Positions 17,687 through 27,057 of a DNA stretch of 64,000 bases are shown here, in pieces. Source of the DNA: Flammeovirga pacifica. Lineage in GTDB: Bacteria > Bacteroidota > Bacteroidia > Cytophagales > Flammeovirgaceae. The stretch covers positions 4,368,045 through 4,432,044 of the forward strand of contig NZ_JRYR02000001.1 in assembly GCF_000807855.2 (NCBI RefSeq), written 5' to 3'. A program made the translations under genes and the position numbers. Position 1 is the first letter of the stretch, and each line of letters starts with the position of its first letter. The notes below the pieces were generated by a model. It saw only the letters and a list, made by a program, of their open reading frames with translations. It ran no database searches and had not been told where the DNA came from.

Positions 17687-18673
17687 ATGAAAACATTACA
17701 ATCTCAATCGGTATTCATCACAGGAGCAAATGGTGGAATGGGAAAAGAAACGACAAAACTACTTGCTGAGAGTGGTTATGACCGTATTGCTATGGCTTGT
17801 CGTACTATTGAAAAAGCCGATATAGCTAAAATCGAAATATCAAATGAACTTCCCAATCTAAAGTTCAACTCTTTAGAAACTTATGGCGGATTTGATATGA
17901 ACGATCCCAAAGCGATTGAAGAAGCTGTTAATCACCTACCAGAAAATAAGCCTTTTGATATTGTTTTTTTACAATCTGGCGGGGTAGTCTTTACTAAAGA
18001 TTTTCAATTTGTAGAGTATCAAGGTAAAAAGTTTGAGAAAACTATATTTCAAAATGTAATAGGGGGGTATATCACTTTATTTCATTTAAAAAGAAGAGGT
18101 TTATTAAAACCCAATGCTAGAGTAGTTTATGCCGGTGGGGAAGGAGCTAGAGGTATTCCTGGTATGATAGAGAAACCTTCATTTTCTAACTCAAAAGAGT
18201 GGTCTGATTATATTTTTGGTAAATCTCATTTAAAATATAAAGACATGAATGCGATGGGAGTATCAAAATTTGCAAGCGCATTACTTACGCAGAAATTAGC
18301 AGAATTATATAAAGGGGAATTGGATGTAGTGTGGTTCACTCCTGGCTTAACATATGGTACAAATGGGTTAGCAGCTAAACCTGCTATAGAACGTTTTTTC
18401 TTAGAAAAGATAGGATTTGGAATGATGGCATTATTTGGTATTGCCCAAAGTCCAAAAGCGGCAGCACAGAAATATGTGGATGCTATTGAAGGGAAATACG
18501 GAGAAAATGGTGATGTATTAGGAGCACCTGATAAAAAAATGTTAGGGAAAATTTCTGATCAAAAGCCCATGAACGATGCACTTACAAATAAAGATTTAAT
18601 TGATGAGTTTTGGTCTATTATTAAGGAGAACTTTGGTGAATTACCAAAATCTACTTTAGCTAAAGTAGGTTAG
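17687..18673 (+). CDS. Atypical short-chain dehydrogenase/reductase
   Basis: The N-terminal Rossmann glycine motif TGANGGMG (12-19) is intact, and the protein resembles the light-dependent protochlorophyllide reductase/retinol dehydrogenase branch of SDRs. The usual YxxxK tyrosine is replaced by Met: the segment reads AMGVSK, giving M190 and K194. The strand that normally carries the catalytic serine reads VVYAGGEGARG. Cofactor binding therefore looks possible but classic SDR catalysis does not. Length 328. A terminator follows directly. Confidence 0.75.
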   Translation: MKTLQSQSVFITGANGGMGKETTKLLAESGYDRIAMACRTIEKADIAKIEISNELPNLKFNSLETYGGFDMNDPKAIEEAVNHLPENKPFDIVFLQSGGVVFTKDFQFVEYQGKKFEKTIFQNVIGGYITLFHLKRRGLLKPNARVVYAGGEGARGIPGMIEKPSFSNSKEWSDYIFGKSHLKYKDMNAMGVSKFASALLTQKLAELYKGELDVVWFTPGLTYGTNGLAAKPAIERFFLEKIGFGMMALFGIAQSPKAAAQKYVDAIEGKYGENGDVLGAPDKKMLGKISDQKPMNDALTNKDLIDEFWSIIKENFGELPKSTLAKVG

Positions 18674-18715
18674 AACCTTCAAAAGATTAAGTAACGATTA
18701 GATAGTTAAGAGTGG

Positions 18716-18752
18716 AGAGTGATGAAGTTTATTGCTTCTCACTCTTTTTTTT
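18716..18752 (+). terminator. Terminator after SDR gene
   Basis: AGAGTGATGAAG pairs with CTTCTCACTCT with a single bulged T, followed by eight T residues. Confidence 0.75.
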
Positions 18753-18781
18753 ATCATTTAATTAAATAGTACAAAATAAAA

Positions 18782-18813
18782 TTTGTTTGTCATTTTTTTA
18801 TAAAATAGTTTTG
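18782..18813 (+). promoter_or_regulatory. Bacteroidota sigma-A promoter
   Basis: TTTG at 18782-18785 and TAGTTTTG at 18806-18813 are 20 nt apart, which fits the TTTG-N17-23-TANNTTTG consensus. The ATG of the lipoprotein gene is 30 nt downstream. Confidence 0.6.
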
Positions 18814-18842
18814 TTGCACAAAGACAAACTAATATTTTTATC

Positions 18843-19487
18843 ATGCAAACTCTAATTAAAAGGCTGTGTTTATTAATAGCAGCTAATTTTTTACTCTTCA
18901 GCTGTGCCTCTTCTTATCATCCTATTGCTCCTCAAAGTGTACATTATCAATCTTCTAATAAATTGGATGATTATAAACTGAAGTATAGGTATAACGTACT
19001 TAAAAATAATAGGTACAAGAAAAAAGAAGATAGAAAAAACATTCATTTAGCAGCTATCGAATTTACCAATAACTCTGACCATGAGGTGGTATTTGGTAAC
19101 GATGTTTATCTTGTTTCAAGTAATGGGGATCACATATTTCCGGTTAGTACCCAAGAAGCTTTTGTTGGGTTAAAACAGTCAGTAGCATCTTATTTATTAT
19201 ACTTTTTATTATGTTTTGTGAACATTACTGTTACTAAAACTGATAATTATGGGAATGTTGATCAAAGTCAATATCCTGTTGGGTTAATTTTAGGGCCTTC
19301 AATATCTATTGGTAATATGATTGCTGCTGGTTCTGCTAACACTAAGTTTAAAGATGAATTGGAGAAGTACGATATTATGAACAAGACTATCCAACCTGGA
19401 GAAACTAGACATGGAATAGTGGCACTTTTAACGCCTGATTACCCTGCTTTAAGTTTGAAAATTGCTGAAACAAAAGAATTAAAATAA
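18843..19487 (+). CDS. Lipoprotein with internal hydrophobic segment, unknown
   Basis: Lipoprotein signal with lipidated Cys21 (ANFLLFSC). 214 residues. A basic stretch (RYKKKEDRK) precedes a beta-rich part (HLAAIEFTNNSDHEVVFGND) that resembles domains of proteins annotated only as hypothetical lipoproteins. A hydrophobic stretch at about 115-130 (SYLLYFLLCFVNITV) is unusual for a mature lipoprotein. Another weakly hydrophobic segment follows at about 147-160. It has its own promoter and terminator, so it is a single-gene unit. Confidence 0.7.
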   Translation: MQTLIKRLCLLIAANFLLFSCASSYHPIAPQSVHYQSSNKLDDYKLKYRYNVLKNNRYKKKEDRKNIHLAAIEFTNNSDHEVVFGNDVYLVSSNGDHIFPVSTQEAFVGLKQSVASYLLYFLLCFVNITVTKTDNYGNVDQSQYPVGLILGPSISIGNMIAAGSANTKFKDELEKYDIMNKTIQPGETRHGIVALLTPDYPALSLKIAETKELK

Positions 19488-19509
19488 TTCTATTTAATTC
19501 TCAGATAAT

Positions 19510-19540
19510 AAAAGAGGTGATTTTAAAAACCACCTCTTTT
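19510..19540 (+). terminator. Terminator, probably bidirectional
   Basis: AAAAGAGGTG/CACCTCTTTT, a 10-bp perfect stem with an 11-nt loop, lies in the convergent gap between the lipoprotein gene and hemN. T-rich sequence occurs on both sides. Confidence 0.75.
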
Positions 19541-19585
19541 ATATTTATACAGACATTTAGTTAATGTCTTTTTTATTTTTTCAAA

Positions 19586-20950
19586 TTATATAGTCGATGA
19601 GAAAATTCTAGCCTGTGGCTTTGCAACCAACATTCTAGCATCTAACGTCATACAAATGTTACGAACAAATGGACGTCCTTTCTCCGTGACTTCTAATGAT
19701 CTATCGTGAACAATCACTAAACCATCTTTTTGCATTTCATCTAATTTTTCGTCTAGATTAGCAAATAAAGGAAGTTGAGCAGTTTCATCATCCCATTTTG
19801 TTTCAAAGTGACACATCACATTTAGAATGTGTTTACGAACTAAAAGATCTTCTTCTGATAAAACATGTCCTCTAAAAACAGGAAGTTTACCTTCTGCAAC
19901 AGCAGCTTTGTAGTCTTCCACTTTTTTCAAGTTTTGAGCAAAAGAAGTCCAAGAATCAGAAATAGAAGAACAACCTAAACCTACCATCAATTGAGTGTAA
20001 GTTGGCGCATAGCCCATGAAATTTCTGTGCAATGATTTATTGTCCGCAGCAATGGCTAAAGCATCCGTTGGTAAGGCAAAGTGATCCATACCAATTTCTA
20101 CATATCCTGCTTCCTCAAACATTTCTTTACCTACTTCATACAAAGCTCTTTTTTCTTCATTAGATGGAAGATCTTCATCAGAAAAACCTCTTTGCCCAGG
20201 AGCAGTCCAAGGTACATGAGCATAAGAATAATAAGCAATTCTATCAGGTCTTAAAGCATTTGATTTAGCAATCGTATCTTTCACACACTCTAATTTTTGG
20301 AAAGGAAGACCAAAGACTAAGTCAAAGTTAACAGAAGTATATCCTATTTCTCTTGCTTTATTAGTTACTAACTCTACTTGTTCATAAGACTGAACTCTGT
20401 TAATTGCTTTTTGAACAGCAGGATCAAAATCTTGAATACCTAAGCTCAATCTTCTAAAGCCAACAGCATATAAAGCTTCAAGGTGTTCAACTGTAGTGTT
20501 TACAGGGTTTGCCTCAAAACCTAATTCCATTTCTTCATGTGCCACAGCATCTTCAAAAATACCGTTAATTAACTTTTGGAGATTCTCTGGAGAGAAGAAA
20601 GTAGGTGTACCGCCACCAAGATGTATTTCTTTGATTTTTGCTTTTTCAGTACCAAAAATCTGAACGTACATTTTCCACTCTTTTAATAAAGTTTCGATGT
20701 ACGATTCTTCTACACTATGGTTAATAGTTATACGTTTGTTACACCCACAGAAAGTACACAACTTTTCACAGTAAGGCAGGTGAATATACACACTGATACC
20801 ATCTTTATCGTTACTCGCTTGAAAAGCATCAGCAACATGGTCAGCCCATTGTTGTAAAGTAGGATCATTGTCCCAAAAAGGAACCGTTGGATAACTTGTA
20901 TATCTTGGTCCAGGAACGTTATATTTTCTTATGAGTGTCTTATTTTCCAT
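19586..20950 (-). CDS. hemN: Oxygen-independent coproporphyrinogen III oxidase
   Basis: Radical SAM enzyme that converts coproporphyrinogen III to protoporphyrinogen IX for haem synthesis without oxygen. The cluster motif is C61-x3-C65-x2-C68-x-C70 (CEKLCTFCGC), the HemN-specific form with the extra fourth cysteine. GGGTPTFF follows, and there is a C-terminal HemN domain with the FMGYAPTY block. Full length (454). Its probable -7 box ends only a few nt before the ATG, so the message may be leaderless. It lies 78 nt downstream of the phzF-like gene on the same strand. Confidence 0.95.
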   Translation of the reverse strand: MENKTLIRKYNVPGPRYTSYPTVPFWDNDPTLQQWADHVADAFQASNDKDGISVYIHLPYCEKLCTFCGCNKRITINHSVEESYIETLLKEWKMYVQIFGTEKAKIKEIHLGGGTPTFFSPENLQKLINGIFEDAVAHEEMELGFEANPVNTTVEHLEALYAVGFRRLSLGIQDFDPAVQKAINRVQSYEQVELVTNKAREIGYTSVNFDLVFGLPFQKLECVKDTIAKSNALRPDRIAYYSYAHVPWTAPGQRGFSDEDLPSNEEKRALYEVGKEMFEEAGYVEIGMDHFALPTDALAIAADNKSLHRNFMGYAPTYTQLMVGLGCSSISDSWTSFAQNLKKVEDYKAAVAEGKLPVFRGHVLSEEDLLVRKHILNVMCHFETKWDDETAQLPLFANLDEKLDEMQKDGLVIVHDRSLEVTEKGRPFVRNICMTLDARMLVAKPQARIFSSTI

Positions 20951-20954
20951 GGCA

Positions 20955-20962
20955 CAAATATA
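20955..20962 (-). promoter_or_regulatory. -7 promoter box before hemN
   Basis: On the minus strand TATATTTG matches TANNTTTG and ends 4 nt before the hemN ATG. If used, transcription would start at or just inside the start codon. Confidence 0.35.
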
Positions 20963-21028
20963 ATCATAAGGAAGAAGTAAACCCTTAGTTCTTTCTTTTT
21001 ATTGAGCTTTGTTTAAAACTCATTAAGA

Positions 21029-21820
21029 CTAAATGTATATTTCTCCTTTTAGATAAGTTTTAGCAGTTCCAGAAATGTGTACTCTATCTCCTTTATCTTC
21101 ACAAAATAAGATACCTCCTCTTTTCGATAACTGATGAGCTGTCAATACTTTTTTCTCTAATATTTCTGCCCAATGAGGAATCAAGACAGTATGTGCAGAA
21201 CCTGTTACAGGGTCTTCATTGATGCCAATGCCAGGATGGAAAAATCTAGAAACAAAATCAGCGTCCTGCTCTCCTTTTGCGGTAACAATAATACCTAAAT
21301 CAGGACTTTGTTCATTAATCATATTAAAGTTAGGCGATAATTTAGCTACCGTCTCTTCGTTTTCAAGATGTGCTACTAAAAACATCCCATTTTCAAAGCA
21401 GTCATATACTTTACATCCTAAAGCTTCTTCTAAATAAGTGGGAGTAGAGACTTTGTTAGGTTTTTGACTTGGAAAATTAAGTCTTAAACCTTTCTCCACT
21501 TTTTCAACAGATAATTCACCACTTAAATGTGAGATGAAAGTGATTTTTTCAGAAACTATTTTTGCATGATAAAATAAATAATGTGCTGCAGCTAAGGTAG
21601 CATGTCCACATAATCTGATTTCAGTTTCAGGGGTAAACCATCGAATTTGATATCCTTTTTCTGAAGAAACAAAGAAGACAGTTTCCGCTAAATTATTTTC
21701 CATTGCAATACTTTGCATAAGGTCATCGGCTATCCATTCTTTTAAAGGAACCACCGCAGCAGGATTCCCTTCAAAAATATTTTCACAAAAAGCATCGATT
21801 TGATATATTGGAAGTGTCAT
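21029..21820 (-). CDS. PhzF family isomerase-like protein
   Basis: 263 residues with the diaminopimelate-epimerase-like fold of PhzF. GNPAAVVPL near residue 18, catalytic-type E46 in NNLAETVFF, the block RWFTPETEIRLCGHATLAAAH and DPVTGSAHT near the C-terminus are all conserved. No phenazine genes are nearby, so this is one of the widespread PhzF paralogues of unknown substrate. It probably shares a transcript with hemN in part. Confidence 0.88.
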   Translation of the reverse strand: MTLPIYQIDAFCENIFEGNPAAVVPLKEWIADDLMQSIAMENNLAETVFFVSSEKGYQIRWFTPETEIRLCGHATLAAAHYLFYHAKIVSEKITFISHLSGELSVEKVEKGLRLNFPSQKPNKVSTPTYLEEALGCKVYDCFENGMFLVAHLENEETVAKLSPNFNMINEQSPDLGIIVTAKGEQDADFVSRFFHPGIGINEDPVTGSAHTVLIPHWAEILEKKVLTAHQLSKRGGILFCEDKGDRVHISGTAKTYLKGEIYI

Positions 21821-21900
21821 GATTTATTCTTTTGTACGACTAACAAAAAACGTTCGAAATAGTTATTATAACCAAACTTACAATTTTTATATTTTTTACT

Positions 21901-22344
21901 ATGAAAAACTTACTCTATTTTATTTTTCTAGCCTTCTTTGTAACAGCAGTTTCGTGTTCACAAAATGAAGAACCTGAGCCATTAGATTTAAACTCACTGG
22001 ATGTAGATAGTGATTCTACACAAATAGAAGCAGATGAAGATATGGATGGCATGCTATCGGGTACTTTTATCGATGCAGCACACCCCACTTCTGGAACTGT
22101 TGTTTTAGACGGGAATACCATCAAAATAGAATCTGATTTTAGATCAGACAATGGTCCAGATTTATATATTTATTTAGCTCAAGGAACTGATGGAAACGGT
22201 TTTGTTGATTTAGGTAGACTTAAAAACGTTGCTGGAGAACAAGAATACACAGTGCCAGACGGTGTTGATTACACTAAAAATAAATATGTACTTGTTTGGT
22301 GTAAACAGTTTTCTGTTTTATTTGGTAGTGCAGAATTAAAGTAA
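21901..22344 (+). CDS. DM13-domain lipoprotein
   Basis: Lipoprotein signal (AVSC, lipidated Cys19), then an acidic linker (about 22-50). A DM13 domain occupies about 51-146, starting LSGTFIDAAHPTSGTV and ending VLVWCKQFSVLFGSAEL with the conserved cysteine C134. DM13 has been proposed to act in redox or electron-transfer functions through that cysteine. The short length (147) is the single-domain form common in Bacteroidota. Ends in a strong bidirectional terminator. Confidence 0.85.
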   Translation: MKNLLYFIFLAFFVTAVSCSQNEEPEPLDLNSLDVDSDSTQIEADEDMDGMLSGTFIDAAHPTSGTVVLDGNTIKIESDFRSDNGPDLYIYLAQGTDGNGFVDLGRLKNVAGEQEYTVPDGVDYTKNKYVLVWCKQFSVLFGSAELK

Positions 22345-22358
22345 AATGATATAAATAT

Positions 22359-22403
22359 AAAAAAGGAGTGAGTCGTTTATTTATAACCACTCACTCCTTT
22401 TTT
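22359..22403. terminator. Bidirectional terminator
   Basis: AAAAAAGGAGTGAGT pairs with ACTCACTCCTTTTT across a 15-nt loop, between the convergent DM13 and propeller-AraC genes. Confidence 0.85.
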
Positions 22404-22430
22404 ATTATCAATAAATGAAGTAAAATCCAC

Positions 22431-25163
22431 CTATTGTTTGTATTGGCTAGGGAGTTCTCCGTAATGTTTTTTGAAACATTTTGTAAAATACTTTGGGTCA
22501 TTAAAACCAACCATGTAGGCTACTTCAGAAACTCTATATTCTTTACTTTTTAGTAGTATACAAGCTTCGTTCATACGCTGATCTTGAATAATATTTTTTG
22601 CAGTAGACCCCGTTAATATTTTGAGTTTTCTATAAAAATTGGCATGACTCATACCCATTTTCTTTTCTAACGATTCTACAGAAAAATCCGAATTATGCAT
22701 CTCTGTACGAATTGTTTCATATAGATTATCTAGAAATAATTGATCGTCTGAGGAAACTGTTTCATCTATTTTCTCTTTTTGTAATGAAGGAGTTGAAGAC
22801 GGAATAAATTCTTTTTTTCTTTTTATTAGAACAAAACCAATCAAAAGCATAGAAACAACTGTAATTAGATATTGAGGTGTTTTTGATTTATTATGTTTGA
22901 TTGTAATTGGAATAGTTTCCCATTGTTGATCTGCAAATTGACCATTTAAATTGGAGGCCCTAAATCTAAAAGTATAATCACCATCTGATAAATCAGCATA
23001 GTTAATTTGATTTTTTTTACTAGGGTAATTCCGAATAGTAGTATCTACTCCCATAAGTTGGTATTGTAGGTTACACATCTTCGATATTGATGCACTTTTT
23101 GTCTTTAACCTTAGTTTTAAATGATTGGATTCATTGATAAAATGATTCTGTATAGTTTGTTCTTTATCATCATCACTTAATTGTACCACTAAAGCCTTTT
23201 GAGTGGATTTGTCATGAATGATTTTTTGAGGATCAAAATGAATGATACCGTTAACGGTGCCAAAAAAGAGTTCTCCATTACTCTTTTTGTAAACAGTATG
23301 TTCAGAAAATTCATTAGTAGCCAATCCTCTGTTACTATTGTATTTTATTGATTTATTTTCAGTTGTAGAATAACATAAGAGTCCTCTATTGATACCAATC
23401 CATAAGTTTTTTTGATGATCTTCTGTAATACTTTGTATAACATGCTGTTCAAATCTATGATCATCTTTTGACAAGTTTAAAACATTGTCCTTTCTTTTGA
23501 TAAGATTGAGTCCTCTGTATGTACCAATATAATAGGTAGAATCGCTTTGCTTATAAATAGATCTTACAAAATCACTTGATAATGGATGAGGACTTTTAGT
23601 GGTGAATGAACTAGATGAAGCTACTTGTTGATCGTTATCTAATTTTAAGATGTTTATTCCTCCTCCTTGCATTCCTACCCATAGTTCATTAAAAATAGAG
23701 TCATAATACACGGCTCTACAATTGTCATGGTTAATCTTAGGACTTGATGCATTGTTTATATTTTCTTGTGTCCATTGATCCCCTTGTCTTTCTAAACGTA
23801 TTAACCCTTTTCTTGATGTTATCCAGAAAACATGCTCTCCACTTTTGGTTACGGAAGTGAGGTAAGAAGACATCCGAATACTATGTTTCTTTTTCCAATG
23901 TTTATTCGTTTTCTGAAATATACTAAAGGTTTCCGAACCACAGATATACATTTCATCCTCATATATTTTAATATCATAAACAAGTTGATGATCTAAGCCG
24001 AAATCGTTTACTTTTTTTGTTTTCAAATCGATAGACCATAGACCACCATTGTGAAGTCCGATAAACATCATATTGCTTACCTCATCAATTGAAAGTGCAC
24101 GAACAAAACTCTGATTAATTTTATGTTGATCTACCAGTTCATTTAAATCTAAGTGATGAAAATTTTTATAAAAAGTAGCGATATAATTTACACCGGTACC
24201 TGAAGTCGCGATCCAGACTCCGCCACTTTTATCCTTATAAATTCTTTGTATAATTGATGACGAAAGGTGATCAATTTTATGATGAATAGCTTCTGTTGAA
24301 GGAGAGGAGATTTCATAAACACCATCAATACTAGATCCAATAAATAGTTTTTTTTGATCAGTAACACAGATGCTTTGTATACTCTGGAAATCATTGATTT
24401 TTTTATAGGTTCTTTCTCCTTTTTTAAAACAGTAAACACCCTGATTAAAGCCATAAACACTACAGTAAATAGTATCCTTATCTTGAGCAATAGCTTGAAT
24501 TTTACTTTGAGCTATGAAGAGGGGAATCACATCATCGACTATATGAATAGTAGTATCAAAAGTCAGTTTGATCAACCCTTGATTTGTTGCAGCCCATACT
24601 TGTTTATTGTTCTTGTAATCAAATATCAATTCATGTACATTCTTAATTGGGTAAAAATGATAAGAATTGACTTCTTGTTGGATCTCTTTGGATATTATTA
24701 AATGATAGATACCCTTACTTGATCCTATCCAAAGGTTATTTTCTGAAATAATGAAGGAATTTATTCTCTCATTTAAATCTTTATTTTGGAGTGTTAATGT
24801 CAAAAATATTTCTTGATTTGGGTCATAAATATGAATGCCTTTATCGGTGCCTAGCCAAAGACGTTCATATTGATCCTCAATCATAGTTCTAATGGTATTG
24901 TTGGGGAGACCATCTTCAATATTAAGGACTTTGATCGTTTGACCATCGTATTTATTTAATCCATCAATGGTACCAATCCACATATTCCCTTTTCGATCTT
25001 CTAAAAAGGAATAGACTTCTCCATGCGATAATCCTTGTTTAGAGTTGATCTCATGTATCGGATATTCCACAGAATAAACCTGATGGGCTATCAAAATAAA
25101 GAATAAGGATAAAATGCCATTTTCAAGTTTTAGAGTTAGGTAGTTGTTGAGTTTCATATTCAT
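22431..25163 (-). CDS. Membrane one-component regulator: Reg_prop propellers, YYY domain, TM, AraC HTH
   Basis: Signal or anchor at the N-terminus, then two beta-propellers of two-component-regulator type. The repeats are of W-I-G/D-G form, for example GNMWIGTIDGLNKYDG and ERLWLGTDKGIHIYDP. A YYY domain follows (DGDYTFRFRASNLNG) and one TM helix at about 762-780. Residues ~805-910 are an AraC HTH (FSVESLEKKMGMSHANFYRK, then AYMVGFNDPKYFTKCFKKHYG). Hybrid two-component sensors of PUL loci also have histidine kinase and receiver domains between TM and HTH; both are absent here, with only ~25 residues linking TM and HTH. It would sense a periplasmic glycan and bind DNA from the membrane. It lies just downstream of the SusC/SusD operon, its likely target. 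Confidence 0.88.
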   Translation of the reverse strand: MNMKLNNYLTLKLENGILSLFFILIAHQVYSVEYPIHEINSKQGLSHGEVYSFLEDRKGNMWIGTIDGLNKYDGQTIKVLNIEDGLPNNTIRTMIEDQYERLWLGTDKGIHIYDPNQEIFLTLTLQNKDLNERINSFIISENNLWIGSSKGIYHLIISKEIQQEVNSYHFYPIKNVHELIFDYKNNKQVWAATNQGLIKLTFDTTIHIVDDVIPLFIAQSKIQAIAQDKDTIYCSVYGFNQGVYCFKKGERTYKKINDFQSIQSICVTDQKKLFIGSSIDGVYEISSPSTEAIHHKIDHLSSSIIQRIYKDKSGGVWIATSGTGVNYIATFYKNFHHLDLNELVDQHKINQSFVRALSIDEVSNMMFIGLHNGGLWSIDLKTKKVNDFGLDHQLVYDIKIYEDEMYICGSETFSIFQKTNKHWKKKHSIRMSSYLTSVTKSGEHVFWITSRKGLIRLERQGDQWTQENINNASSPKINHDNCRAVYYDSIFNELWVGMQGGGINILKLDNDQQVASSSSFTTKSPHPLSSDFVRSIYKQSDSTYYIGTYRGLNLIKRKDNVLNLSKDDHRFEQHVIQSITEDHQKNLWIGINRGLLCYSTTENKSIKYNSNRGLATNEFSEHTVYKKSNGELFFGTVNGIIHFDPQKIIHDKSTQKALVVQLSDDDKEQTIQNHFINESNHLKLRLKTKSASISKMCNLQYQLMGVDTTIRNYPSKKNQINYADLSDGDYTFRFRASNLNGQFADQQWETIPITIKHNKSKTPQYLITVVSMLLIGFVLIKRKKEFIPSSTPSLQKEKIDETVSSDDQLFLDNLYETIRTEMHNSDFSVESLEKKMGMSHANFYRKLKILTGSTAKNIIQDQRMNEACILLKSKEYRVSEVAYMVGFNDPKYFTKCFKKHYGELPSQYKQ

Positions 25164-25337
25164 TTCATTTACTGTTTAGGAATATGCAATGCTTATTTTA
25201 TAGTCGATCATACATTATTGTTACCAAATAAAGATGAAGGAAGTTTGAGATCAAAAAAAACAAAGTATAATGAATTTGAATATGAACTGAGGTGAATCAA
25301 ATTATGTATTGATAGATACAAAAATTAGATTTCCATA

Positions 25338-25371
25338 TAAAAAAACACCTTCTATAAAATATAGAAGGTGT
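25338..25371 (-). terminator. Terminator of the SusC/SusD operon
   Basis: ACACCTTCTAT/ATAGAAGGTGT, an 11-bp stem, followed on the minus strand by a T-run. It lies between the susD stop and the regulator start, so the regulator is a separate unit. Confidence 0.8.
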
Positions 25372-25410
25372 ATAATATTACTTTACTAATTTATTTGAGA
25401 ATTATTACTT

Positions 25411-27027
25411 TTAATATCCTGGATTTTGTGATAGCCCATATGAAATTACTTCACCGGCAGGGATAGGAAGTACAGGAATTTGACCATTAATACTGTGTGA
25501 TTTCATTCTAGATGAAACAGTACTTGGATCTATATTTGGTCTGTATCCGATATTGTTTTTTTGAAGGGCAGTTTCATATTGATTGGTTCTGATTAAATCC
25601 CAAAGGCGAGTACATTCTCCTGCTAGTTCTACTCTTCTCTCATGTAGAATAGCAGTGAGTAAATCATCTCCCACCACTTTAATTTCTGGAATTGCTCCAG
25701 TATTATCTCTATGAGCGTATCCGTTTGGAGCATCAGCAGTCCAACCCATAGGGTAAGTCATTTTTCTTGCTCTATTTCTAATTTCATTTAATTTATTTTG
25801 TGCATCCGAAATATTACCTGTGTGGTAGCTTGCTTCCGCATACATCAAAAGAACATCAGCATATCTCATTTTTCTTTGATTCTGAGGTTGATCAGTAATA
25901 TTTTGAGCTCTTAGTGCTGGGTCCATTATCAATTTTCTGATATAATAACCAGATTGAGCTTCAAAACTTGGAATTCCTTGTGTCTTACCATAGGCTAGGT
26001 CATTTTCTTTACCAATAGTCCATTCCAATCTTGGATCCCCTATTTCAAAAGAATCAAATAGATCTTGAGAAGGACATTGTTGCCCCCATCCCCAGCCTTT
26101 ATTTGTGGCATTTCCTCTTGGATTAACGGCTCTTGGGCTACCTGTACCTGTGTTTCTTCTAGTAGGGCCGGTATTAGATGTTTCATGTTGCAATTCAAAA
26201 ATAGAACCTGGTCCATTTTCACCTTCTTCTTCCCAAATTGTTGCTAAGTTATCAGCTAACCAATAATCACCAGAATCCATAACCTTCTTGGTGTAAGAAA
26301 CTACATCATTCCAATCTCCAGTGTTGGTTTTATAAATACCAATATCATACATAATTAACCTTGCAAGGTAGGCATTTGCAGCACCTGATGTTGCTAGACC
26401 TAATTCCATTTCATTTTTAGATCCTAGTAATCTAGCGGCCTCATCAAAATCAGTTTTTATTTGAACAACCATTTCTTGTAAAGTGGCTCTTTTTACTTTA
26501 CCAATTTGATCTACAGTTACCGGTGATGTGAATAGTGGTACTCCGCCATATAATCTTAAAAGATAGAAGTAAGAATAGGCACGAATAAAATAACCTTCAC
26601 CTAAAAGTCTATCTTTTAATTCTCCATCGTAAGATGATGATTGACTAATACCATTTAGAGCTGTGTTAGTTCTATGAATTGTTTGAAACATTGCATTGTA
26701 AGGATTTAAAGACATTTGGCTAGTATTAATAGCATTCCATTCTTTCAACTCTTGTTGATCCATACCATCAGAGAAAAACTTATCTCCCTTCCATGCATTA
26801 TCAGTTAATACATCTCCATAAAACCATTCTTGATACACTCCGTCTGAACCAGGTTTTTCAGCAACTAATGCGTTATAGCAAGCGTTTATGGCCATTCTTG
26901 CGTTCTCATATTCATCGTAATAGGCAGGTGAATCAACAGCTTTACCCAACGGCTCTTGAGAAAGGAAATTACAGCTTACTGTAATGACAGACCACAATAA
27001 AATAAATATATATCTAGTTAATTTCAT
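25411..27027 (-). CDS. SusD/RagB family nutrient-binding lipoprotein
   Basis: Lipoprotein signal with lipidated Cys19 (ITVSC). The SusD-type TPR-like N-terminal part contains the usual GEGYFIRAYSYFYLLRLYGG. The RagB C-terminal part has MRYADVLLMYAEA, NEIRNRAR and LLTAILHERRVELAGE. 538 residues, full length. SusD-like proteins cap their SusC partner on the cell surface and bind the substrate, usually a glycan. The gap to the susC stop is 30 nt, so the two are co-transcribed. Confidence 0.95.
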   Translation of the reverse strand: MKLTRYIFILLWSVITVSCNFLSQEPLGKAVDSPAYYDEYENARMAINACYNALVAEKPGSDGVYQEWFYGDVLTDNAWKGDKFFSDGMDQQELKEWNAINTSQMSLNPYNAMFQTIHRTNTALNGISQSSSYDGELKDRLLGEGYFIRAYSYFYLLRLYGGVPLFTSPVTVDQIGKVKRATLQEMVVQIKTDFDEAARLLGSKNEMELGLATSGAANAYLARLIMYDIGIYKTNTGDWNDVVSYTKKVMDSGDYWLADNLATIWEEEGENGPGSIFELQHETSNTGPTRRNTGTGSPRAVNPRGNATNKGWGWGQQCPSQDLFDSFEIGDPRLEWTIGKENDLAYGKTQGIPSFEAQSGYYIRKLIMDPALRAQNITDQPQNQRKMRYADVLLMYAEASYHTGNISDAQNKLNEIRNRARKMTYPMGWTADAPNGYAHRDNTGAIPEIKVVGDDLLTAILHERRVELAGECTRLWDLIRTNQYETALQKNNIGYRPNIDPSTVSSRMKSHSINGQIPVLPIPAGEVISYGLSQNPGY

Positions 27028-27057
27028 CTCAGTATTTTTTGTTTTTGAAGATTAGGT

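Noticed and set aside
24354-24701. Plus-strand frame of 115 codons opposite the propeller-AraC gene
   Set aside because: Antisense shadow with no promoter or family features.
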